Shown piece after piece: positions 37,687 to 45,600 of a stretch of DNA of 64,000 bases (position 1 is the stretch's first letter; each line of letters opens with the position of its first letter). The stretch comes from Acridotheres tristis. Its lineage: Eukaryota > Chordata > Aves > Passeriformes > Sturnidae. The notes beneath the pieces are model-generated. The model worked only from the letters and a program-made list of their open reading frames with translations. It had not been told where the DNA came from and ran no database searches. Where the stretch lies: assembly GCA_037013685.1 (NCBI GenBank), contig CM072888.1:15380216-15444215 (forward strand), in the 5' to 3' direction. The translations under genes were made by a program, and so were the position numbers.

Positions 37687-39616
37687 TTAGCTTGACTGAC
37701 ATCTACCCAGTGGTGATGGAAACAAATGCTCTCCCTTCAGTCTCTTCAACTTGTGTCTTCTGCAAGGATATTTCAAATTCAGATGTTGGGCGGGGTTTGT
37801 TCTTATGTTTAAGTAACACCGTGTTATTTCCTTTACTAAGACTGTGTAGTGGTTGTTGATGCTCAGCTCCCCCTCAAATAAATGGTTTGTGAGGGTGGGA
37901 AAGAGGGGGCTTTCTCCCAGAAGTTCCTGGAAGACCTTTTGTTCTAGAGGCACATGCCACAGCTCAGTATTTTTGTTGGCACCTCCTATTCTGCCGTATC
38001 GGTTTAGGGCTTGTTCTGAAATGCTTGTTATGTGGTGCACACTGGCTGAGGGCAGACTTAGGCCACCTAACTTCTTTATGTACAGCACTGACCTGCATCT
38101 TGGCCTGCTCTCATCTGCCTCAAACAGAGAGGCAAGACAAGCCTCACATTGCAAGTCCAAGGCTAGCTGCTCAGCCACCCAGCCAGCAGTGCAGGTGAGG
38201 CTCTGTGTGTACAGAGACAGATCTGTCAGTGCATTGCTCAAGGCACAGCTGGGCAGAAGCAGGCCTGCACTGTAGGGGTACTCTGGGGCCAGAGTCCTCC
38301 CAGGAGCTGGGTGATACTGAGCACGAATGCTGCCCAGAGTCAGAGCTTTCCTCTGAGACAGAGATACGTCCTGGGGGCTGGCATTGCCACTGCTGTGTGG
38401 TGAGCCAGGTGCCAGGCTGCAGCTGGCCAGCAGTTTGTGATAAGCAGCCTGGAACACAGTGCAGGTGGGGCTGCCACTGCTGCCACAGGCTTGCTGGAGG
38501 GCCCTGAGAAACTGCTCCAGAGGGTCCAGGCTGAAGGCATGTGTGTGGAGGTGGTGGGAAGGAGTGGCTTCTGGACATGTGTAGTTGGAGAAAAGCCACT
38601 TGAGACTTTCAGCATTGAGCAAGAAGCTCAGAAATCCCAGTTTGCGTTTGCTCTTAATAATGTATCTCCCCACAGAGTCTGTTAAGTTGATAAAGCAGCT
38701 CTTGGCCTCATGGAAGAGGTTGCTTATTTTGGTGTAATTTCCAGCTAGCAAAGGCTCCTTTCCATAGGGACCTCTGCCATAAAACACATCGCACAGAGAG
38801 CTCATCAGACGCACAAACTTGACAGTCCCGCTGCAGTTCTGAAACGAGGCCAGGCCCAGCTTCTGGAGGTGTTCCAGTGCCTCAGCAACACCCTCGCTGA
38901 ACAGCAGGGTAGCAAAGTTGACCTTCAGGTGGAAACTCCCTTTACTGCCAGCCCTGCCTGACTCGGCACTGCACAGCTCCAACACGCTCTGCTCCTGCAA
39001 AGCTGCCAGCTCCACCACATGCTGCCACCACACGGTGTCACCGAGCCACTCTACCTTCTGGAAGCACTGCAGAGCATTCCTTATCAGCAGGAGGGTGTGG
39101 CAAACGTCAAAGAAGTATGCAATGCTGTGAGCAGAACCGGGTGGATGCTGGAAAGTGCACTGAATCCTTTTGGGATCTATCCTGATCCCCAAAGCTCTGG
39201 CGGTCTCAGCACCACGAGCAGAGGCACCCGATGTCACAGCCAGGACCACGATTCCAATGTTGTTCAGCTTATTGATGGCCTGACGAAGGAGCTGGGCAAG
39301 GAACTGGCCAGATGTGCTGTTCACCAAGAAATAGCCAAGGGGAGCTGTCCAAGAGCTGGATATGCCAACTGCCATGAGGATTATCGCTTCCGACGCCAGC
39401 GGAGCTTCATCAGCATCAAGGATGCCTGCTCCCAAATCAACAAAGCCCGTCAGCTGCTTGGTCTGTGGGTCCCATTCCTGCTGCTTCTGCAGGGACATGT
39501 CCTGCACCAGCAGGGCGCAGTAGCGGTAGGCCTGATCCCCTCTCTCCACCTTTTCCTGAAGCTGGAGAAAAACGTCACTGCTGAAGCCTGCAGCAGCCTC
39601 CCTGTTAGACAGCCAG
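37687..39616 (-). CDS. THAP9: THAP9 exon 5, transposase core
   Basis: Acceptor CTTTTTCCAG (ending 39617) follows a strong pyrimidine tract; the exon supplies the last base of an Asn codon, then WLSNREAAAGFSSDVFL. It carries the RNase H-like catalytic fold and the insertion domain to the stop at 37687. Residue 298 (TGFVD) is the first catalytic Asp, residue 605 (SLDPLEQF) the catalytic Glu; residue 368 is Gly in LAVTSGAS where human has Asp. Other conserved blocks: LDADEAPLASEAIILMAVGI, CTFQHPPGSAHSIAYFFD, KLGFLSFLLNAESLKWLF. The ATG at 39801 and the 62 codons before the Trp are intron read-through. Confidence 0.94.
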
Positions 39617-41077
39617 CTGGAAAAAGAGGGAGGATGTGAGTAGGAAAAGTGGTTCCGGAAAAGTTGAAGCAATAAGCAGCACTTTTTACCACTTAGGACG
39701 TGGTCAGCCATGCCCAGAGCTGCAGAGCAGGCTGAGACATGCAGGGCAAAGAAGGAAGCCCTGCTTTCCTTCATGCATAATCCAAGTTTCTTTCCTCTCA
39801 TCCTAGAGGTGAGAAGCCAAGGAAAGTACTGACCATGCAGGGAATTAACAAGGCAGCTTCAGGACAAATCTGTTGCACCTATTTCTACACAATTGCCTGG
39901 AAATACATTTTGAATGAATGAATAAATAAAAACTTGCTTTGTCAGGCTGTAAGGATGAGGGAGGGGAACAATCTTCCGTAGATAGTCATAGGCCTTAATA
40001 TGGTAGAGGTGGAGAAGACAAGCAAATTGCCTCATTTCTGGTGAGTAGTCTGCCATCTGCTTCCAGCTGTCCAACTCTCGAGGCAAATCTGCTTAAGAAA
40101 TCACAAAAGATCAACTTTAGTGAAACAAATAAATGGCTAGAAACATTGGGATGCACGACACAAATGCACTGCAGAATACAAGGCAACAGCGTGGCCTCTG
40201 GAACAACTCAGTCCCGAAGTCTGGCGTGAAGCATAGGGCTCAGCAATGACACCACAGTGCCTCGCCTCTTCCTTGGCACGGGTTAAGCAAAGACATGACA
40301 CCAGGGCGAGGGAGTGCACTCTGCCTCAGCAAGCGTCCCCAGCAGTACCTGAAAACTGCGCCTGCAGCAAACTCACGATTTCCTCAGAGAGCTGCCGCTT
40401 CTCCGCCAGCTCCCTGAGGATGGTGCGCACGGTCCTGCGGCGGTGCGCGGGGCCGCATCTCCCAGCGGCCGGCGGCTGCTGCTGGTGCGGCGGGGCGGCC
40501 GGCGGAGGCCGCGGCTCGGCCGCCCGCTGCTCCTGCAGGCTGTAGTTGTGGTCCCCGGCGGGAGGGCTGGGCAGCGGCTGCTTCAGCGCCCGCCCGGGGG
40601 TCCTGCTCCTCCTGCGGCCGGCGCCCGGCGGCTCCTGGCGGGGGAAGGAAAGGGGAGGTCACGGCGCACGGCGGAACCCGCCGGGGGGAGCGGGGAGCGC
40701 GCCCGGTACCCGCCCGCACCGAGGGGAGGAAGCGGGAGGGCACGGCCCCCCGCCGCAGCTTCCGCCGCAGCCCGTAGCGCTCGAAGTCCCCTTCGGAGAA
40801 GTGTCGGGAGCAGAGGATGGCGCCGGGGCCGGGCCGCCACGCCCGGCGGCTCCGCGGGTCCACGCGGTTCACGGCGCGGATCCACTCGCGGCGCTGCGCG
40901 GCGTCCACTGGGAACCTGGGACAGAGGGAGACGGCGGGATGAAGGGATGGAGGGATGGAGGGATGGAGGGCGGGCGGCGCGGGGCGGGCACACTCACTGG
41001 TGGAAGGAGATGCCGCGCTCGCGGCTCCGCCCGGTGTCGCGCGCGGTGCAGCCCAGCGCGGAGCAGCTCCGCGTCAT
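37687..41077 (-). CDS. THAP9: THAP9, domesticated P-element-like transposase (full coding region)
   Basis: THAP9 is the vertebrate single-copy relative of the Drosophila P-element transposase; the human protein still cuts and integrates P-element DNA in assays. Exons on the minus strand: 41077-40998, 40915-40720, 40634-40349, 40088-39938, 39616-37687. Phases join to one frame of 880 residues plus stop (human 903), with no frameshift or stop. Order: THAP zinc finger (1-92; ligands C5, C10, C62, H65; AVPS box 84-87), basic/proline-rich linker and leucine-rich helix (about 93-187), RNase H-like catalytic domain with insertion (about 290-640), C-terminal region. Catalytic set here is D298, G368, E605 against D304, D374, E613 in human, so the middle acid is lost. 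Introns are tiny (82, 85, 260, 321 bp); the last is GC-AG. No terminal inverted repeats were seen around the gene, as expected for a domesticated copy. Confidence 0.95.
39226..39228 (-). other. THAP9: Gly368 codon replacing catalytic Asp in THAP9
   Basis: The minus-strand codon is GGT (plus-strand ACC) inside LAVTSGASARG. The spacing to the first catalytic Asp (70 residues, 298 to 368) is exactly that in human (304 to 374), so the alignment is firm. An Asp codon would differ by one base. In DDE/D RNase H-like transposases this residue binds a catalytic metal ion, so strand cleavage should be lost or badly reduced. Confidence 0.85.
39617..39937 (-). other. THAP9: THAP9 intron 4 with GC-AG borders
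   Basis: The 321-bp intron begins GCAAGT directly after ACAAA (exon end 39938) and ends CTTTTTCCAG. Only this donor gives the phase needed by the acceptor and joins SLTN to WLS with the same spacing as human ILRT-WLS. The GT two bases further on would throw the frame off. GC-AG introns are a known minor class spliced by the major spliceosome. Confidence 0.75.
39938..40088 (-). CDS. THAP9: THAP9 exon 4
   Basis: Acceptor TTCTTAAGCAG; completes an Asp codon, then LPRELDSWKQMADYSPEMRQ and FACLLHLYHIKAYDYLRKIV, ending CTGACAAA. Strong match to human (YSAEMKQFACTLYLC, YDYVRKIL). 151 bp. Confidence 0.92.
40349..40634 (-). CDS. THAP9: THAP9 exon 3
   Basis: Acceptor CCCCCGCCAG, frame GAG CCG CCG. 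It reads EPPGAGRRRSRTPGRALKQP, a GDHNYSLQEQ motif seen in human, a Pro/Gln/Ala-rich stretch, then a helix TVRTILRELAEKRQLSEEIV and LLQAQFS, ending TCAG|GTACTG. 286 bp, phase 0 to 1. Very GC-rich, so the other two frames are also fairly open; the human-like motifs fix the right one. Confidence 0.9.
40720..40915 (-). CDS. THAP9: THAP9 exon 2, most of the THAP domain
   Basis: Acceptor CTCTGTCCCAG; reads FPVDAAQRREWIRAVNRVDP, then GPGAILCSRHF with zinc ligands C62 and H65, DFERYG and the GAVPS box. Ends TCG|GTGCGG in phase 0. 196 bp. Confidence 0.94.
40916..40997 (-). other. THAP9: 82-bp THAP9 intron 1 built largely of an 8-bp tandem repeat
   Basis: GT...AG intron. GGGATGGA is repeated about 4.4 times from 40936 to 40970 (one unit has A for G); on the gene strand this is TCCATCCC, close to the acceptor, so the repeat probably forms part of the pyrimidine tract. 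Confidence 0.8.
40998..41077 (-). CDS. THAP9: THAP9 exon 1 with start codon
   Basis: ATG at 41077-41075 in a GCCGCC context, reading MTRSCSALGCTARDTGRSRE then RGISFHQ, with zinc ligands C5 and C10. Ends CACCA|GTGAGT. Nearly the same as human MTRSCSAVGC. 80 bp. Confidence 0.95.
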
Positions 41078-41364
41078 GGCGGCCCCGCGCGCGCCACCGC
41101 CACCGCGCCACTGCCGCCGCGCGCGCGCCGCAGCGGGCCCGCCCTTTGGCCGCCGCCACCGCCCGCGCGCCCGCCCGCCGCCTCGCCATTGGCCGGCGGG
41201 CCCGTCGGACAGCGGCCCCATTGGGCGCGGCGGCGGGACCGGGAGCGGACCGAGCCAACCGGGAGCGGCGGCGGGCGCAGCCAGTGGCGAGGGGCGATCC
41301 TCAGCGCCAATGGGAGCCGCGCCTCCAGCCCCTATTTATAGAGGGGCCGGCAGCGCCCGCCGCC
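41078..41364. promoter_or_regulatory. Shared THAP9/SEC31A promoter with three CCAAT boxes
   Basis: Fewer than 300 bp separate the THAP9 start codon from the likely SEC31A transcription start. CCAAT motifs (NF-Y type) occur at 41187-41191 and 41220-41224 (as ATTGG) and at 41307-41311 (as CCAAT). A head-to-head pair around one CpG island is a common bidirectional promoter layout. Confidence 0.7.
41333..41340 (+). promoter_or_regulatory. SEC31A: TATA-like box for SEC31A
   Basis: TATTTATA stands out in an otherwise GC-rich promoter, 26 bp after the CCAAT box at 41307. It would place transcription start near 41365-41370. Confidence 0.6.
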
Positions 41365-41505
41365 TCTCTCCCGCTGTGCCCTCGCTGCGCCGCGCCATGC
41401 GGCCCGGGCAGCGCCTGCCCCGCGCACGGCGTCTGCCCGCCGAGCGGCCGCGGAGCCCGGCGGCGGGAGGTGACAGCGGAGCTGTGCCCCGGCTGCCGTG
41501 AGGAG
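41365..41505 (+). other. SEC31A: Probable SEC31A non-coding exon 1
   Basis: From the start expected about 30 bp after the TATA-like box to the donor GAG|GTGGGT at 41505/41506. The first coding exon begins with an acceptor at 42552, so an upstream leader exon must exist. A second possible donor (GCC|GTGAGG at 41497) and further donor-like sites near 41975-42000 allow other first exons. Confidence 0.45.
41397..41501 (+). CDS. Upstream ORF in SEC31A leader (34 codons)
   Basis: ATG with G at -3, an Arg/Pro-rich frame (MRPGQRLPRARRLPAERPRS...) and TGA at 41499-41501, wholly inside the putative leader exon and 4 bp before its donor. If the mapped start is right, ribosomes meet it before the SEC31A start codon. 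Its peptide looks like nothing known and could be just GC-rich chance. Confidence 0.4.
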   Translation: MRPGQRLPRARRLPAERPRSPAAGGDSGAVPRLP

Positions 41506-42552
41506 GTGGGTCCGGGGCTGCCTCCCCCGGCTATGGAAGCTGGCTGAGCTCCCTCGGGCTGTTCCCCGCCCTGGGGTGGCTCCTGTCCCGTGATGAGCCT
41601 CACTGCTGTTCACATCATGAGCACACCATGATTACTGCCCTTGAGCTGAGGACAGGCGGCACCGCGGCCCCCGCGCTGCCAGCGCTGCGCCTCGGCTCCC
41701 CCGGTCCCGGTGCCCCTAACCACTCTCCCTCTTCCCCAGGGCCGATGGCTGCTCCCGCCCCGAGGAACACGGAGAACACGCGCGGAAGGAGGCGGCTGCA
41801 GATCCCCCCACACACACATCCTCCCACCACCACCACCCCCCGCCGCTTCGCGCTGCTCCCCGTGCCGGGCAGGCGCGGCCCCGCTGCCGCCGCCCGGAAG
41901 CCGCGGGGCGCGCCCGGAAGGCGGTGGCGGCCGGGAGGCGGTGCCGGGGCTGCCACGTTGGAGCGGTCTGGGGACGGGTGAGCGCCGGGGACGCCGAGGT
42001 GAGGGCAGGGACGGCGGAATCCTCTGGTTTGCAGCTGTTTTCCTCCGGTTCCTGTCAGGAACGGGGCGCTGCTGGCGGCGCCGCTGGCCGCGCGGGGCGC
42101 GCCCGGGGCGGGGGGAGCCCTGAGGGGCTGCAGTAGGACCCAGCAAGGAGCCGCTGAGGGCGTTCGGCGGCAGGGTCTGGGGAGGGACTTCCCGGACCGG
42201 GTTAGTTTCGTGGGTTAAGGCAGAAAGCTGCTGTAGGGTACTCGATGCCTTGGTGCTGTGAGAAGAGGGTTTTTCACAGCTGTCGAAGCTTTGCCCACGT
42301 TTTCCTGTGTTGTGTTCGGTACCCGTCAGTTTCCTCTACGTGTCAATGTTACTCTGCCAATGGAGAGTTTTTCCTCCCCTCCCCCCCCGGGTCTTCTGGA
42401 GAGGATGGCTTGGGTGTCTGTATGTGGGATATCTTTAGGAAAACAGTCCCTCCGGCTGCTTCTGCCAAGTCCTAATGCGGCTCCTGAATCCGTGGCAGTG
42501 CAGTCTCACCATGCACCATTTCAGCACCGCCTTTCTTGGTCTTACTTTTCAG
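41506..42552 (+). other. SEC31A: SEC31A intron 1
   Basis: GC-rich first half inside the CpG island, possibly with alternative first exons ending near GGACGG|GTGAGC (about 41978). No coding sequence recognised. Confidence 0.5.
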
Positions 42553-42635
42553 CAAAATGAAGCTGAAGGAAATAGACCGTACTGCCATGCAGGCATGGAG
42601 CCCTGCCCAGCAGCACCCCATATACCTGGCCACAG
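42553..42635 (+). CDS. SEC31A: SEC31A first coding exon (ATG at 42557)
   Basis: Acceptor CTTACTTTTCAG, 4 nt of leader, then [26 protein letters not shown], ending ACAG|GTGAGT. Matches human [21 protein letters not shown] at -3 supports the start. Begins WD repeat 1. Confidence 0.96.
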
Positions 42636-45600
42636 GTGAGTTTTTTGGGAAGCACATACTAGCAGATCCCGGGCTGTGTGTGGTGGCTGCCATGAAGGGC
42701 CCATTATTGAAAGCTGTGTCTTGAGGGCTGGAGTGGGGTATACTTTGTGGGGCTTTGAGTGAAGTTCTTGCATTGTAATGACCATGCTTTGCATTCTACA
42801 AGTGACAGCGAGCATCCTCCTCTTTCTGCCAGGGAAGTGTGACACCAATCCTAAGCACTAGTCACTTGTGGCACCTTTGTAACTTAAATCATATGCTGTG
42901 CATCATCAGGGAGAAGTACTTGCCCAAAGCTTTTTCTGCTCATACTCATTAAGAAAAACCCAAAGGGAAGACCATGGGGAGGAAAGTTGTGTGGGACTAT
43001 ATCTAAGTAACAGAAACAGAAGTCTGACCCCATCTCGGGATCCTTTTTGAAAGGATGATTGTTTTTTCCCCTTGTGCTGCATTTGCAGTTACTGCTCTGT
43101 GTATCCTGGCTTTCTCACTGCCAGACATGCTTCCTCACAGGTACATCAGCTCAGCAGCTGGATGCAACCTTCAGTACAAGTGCTTCTTTAGAAATATTTG
43201 AGTTGGACTTAGCAGACCCTTCACTGGATATGAAGAGCTGTGCCACGTTCTCGTCCGCACACAGGTAGGCAGTGTTGTTAGAGAAAAGTACAGAGTGTGG
43301 GACTGTTACATGTGGTGTGTGTGGAAATGTCACTTCATATGCTTTGCCTGTGCTTGTTGAGGAGAGAACCAGAAGTTCAGCACTGAAAGATGAAGCCAAG
43401 TGTGTGCAGTTGATACTGTGGGGCACTGAGCTTGAACTCCAAGGAGGCAGCTCATGCTTTGACATAAACAGAAAATTTTTGAATATATGTGTGGGTCCTT
43501 TAACTCAGGAAGCCTCTGGGATTCACAAGAGAGCAGAAGAAAATGTGAAATTGTCAAAATATGGTGGCAGTTTTTCATATTGCACTATCCTGTTTGTATT
43601 TAGCCATTTCAGGGGGACTCCTGTAACATAACTAACTCGGGTTATGTTGTGTGTGTTCGTACAGCTGGGAAACCAAATTCCTGGCTGCACAGCTCCACTT
43701 AGCTGTTAGTTTCTTACCATGTGCTTATCCAGACAAATACTGTTAGCATGAGAGCATCCAGTTTCCATCTCAGCAGCACTCGTAGCTGCTCTCTGGCAGA
43801 GCTGAAACAGCCGCAGTCCCTTTTTAAATGCCCTGCTCTGTGAGCAGAACTGGTGTCAATGTGTCCTACTGACCTGCTCAGAGCAGGAGGCAGTGTTGGA
43901 TCTTTGAGTTTAATTGTTCTACCTTGTTTTAACTGTGACTGAGATTCTTCAAGACTTGCCATTTGCTTACTGAGTTTCTAGAAGCACTCCTTAGCCAGGA
44001 TGCAGTGCTCCTTAGAAAGTACCTCCCTTGACCAGCAGCACGAGAATTTGACTTTGCCCCAGAAAATGATTAAAAAGGAGGTTGAGGGTTGTTTGGTTTT
44101 TTGTTTTTAACTAAAGATTAGATAGCAGTGTATACGTCAGGCTGTATTTTGGTTTGTGGCAAATGAAAACGTCCAGGTAATTAGACCCACAAAAGATAAA
44201 TCCTTAATTGCCCTTCAAAGAAAGCTTTACACTGCTTTTATAGAACCATGCTTTATCTTGGGAAGAGTAAAGGGCAAGACAAAAGTAATTGCATAGTTAA
44301 TTTTTGGGTTTTCTTCCTCACTGTTTCCTGCCTTCGTTCTCATTCAGTCTTGCTGGTGATGCCTGGACAACCCTGTCAGTCACTTCATTTCTTGTAAACT
44401 TGCATAGTTAGATGCAGAAGCATAAAAATCATACCCAGGAATGGGTCTGTCTGATATCACAGACCAATTTCCATTTGTAGCATCATTCTTTGGTGAACCC
44501 CTGCTGTAATCTCAGCACTGGGAGCCTGAACACTTGGCTGTTATGGCATTTCTCACCCAGCATATGCTCTTTGGGTTGCTTTCTGCAGTATCTGTCTTAC
44601 CATGCTAAAGTTGCTGTGATTTAAAGAAATTACTTGAAGATTTCACGGAGGTAACAGAGAGATGATCAATATTAAAGTGAATGCTAAGGTATCTCCTTGC
44701 CACCTTCCAGTCAATGTGAGTTTGCTTTCTGCTTGCATAAGAGCTCATAGGTGGCTGCGTCATTTTATGTGGAGCATATTCATTCTTTGCATGGCTAAGT
44801 GCACAGGAATGCTGTTTTGCTTATACAGGAAGTTAATTGAGTTGAAGGGAATGTGGGTATTCATAGATGGACACAATAGTGTTCTTAATTTCTGGAAGTA
44901 TGTTTGATTCCTCTTGAGTTAGCCTGAAAACAGGCCGTGGTCCAAGAGATGTGTCTGTGGTGTTGACTAAACTTGCGGAGTTCCTGGTATGGCAGACAAA
45001 GCACTTACACATCCAAAAGCACAGCTGTGGAAAAAGATACGGAATTTTTCTTGTTTCACCTGTTTCTTCTCCTGTATGAAGCTGCTTGCAGATAGCAGAG
45101 GTTTTTCTCCAGACTTTGGCTGCATAGGCTTTGATTACTTTGATTATTCCTGATGTGGTTGGGAGCACTTACCTGGTTTTTCAACCAGGAGATTGGAGAT
45201 GTTATCGGTTTGTGGGTTATTAGTTGTTCATTTTGTTAATGAGCAGAATTGGGGCATGTCTTCCTGATGGAAAGAGTAGTACAGAGACTCCTTAGGGAGA
45301 AATGGAGGCAATGCTTTTCTCTGACTTTAGCTGGAGTAAGCAAAAATGGGATGTATCAACCTACAGGGAGCTGGTGGTGGATGGTTCTAAGGCTATGGGG
45401 CCCCCTGTGTCTTACAGGTACCACAAGCTGATCTGGGGCCCTCACAGCATGACCTCAGGGGACAGAGTGTCTGGAGTCCTGATTGCTGGGGGTGAAAATG
45501 GAAATGTCATTCTATATGACACAGCCAAAATCCTAGATGGAGAGGCTGAGGTAATAATAGCCCAGAAAGACAAGCACACAGGACCAGTGAGAGCACTCGA

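Larger units (their letters stand above)
40380..42180. promoter_or_regulatory. CpG island over the THAP9/SEC31A divergent start
   Basis: A GC-rich block dense in CpG, unlike the AT-rich flanks. It covers THAP9 exons 1-3, the gap between the two genes and the SEC31A leader region. The end points are judged by eye. Long open frames on both strands in it are a by-product of GC content. Confidence 0.8.

Noticed and set aside
39019..39639. 206-codon plus-strand frame
   Set aside because: Exact antisense shadow of THAP9 exon 5.
39617..39801. The ATG at 39801 opening a 704-codon frame as the start of a shorter transposase
   Set aside because: The 62 codons before the Trp at 39615 contain the pyrimidine tract and acceptor of intron 4 and have no match in human THAP9; four upstream exons with strong THAP9 similarity join to the acceptor in frame.
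40443..41547. Two overlapping plus-strand open frames of 352 and 333 codons
   Set aside because: They lie antisense to THAP9 exons and across the promoter in a GC-rich CpG island, where stop codons are rare; the peptides are Arg/Pro/Gly/Ala-rich and match no known protein.
41610..42146. 178-codon minus-strand frame upstream of SEC31A coding sequence
   Set aside because: Same GC-content effect; no splice borders or familiar motif.
45249..45417. Open frame running into SEC31A exon 3 from the left
   Set aside because: The acceptor TGTCTTACAG at 45417 and the match to human start at YHKLIWG; the upstream part is intron.
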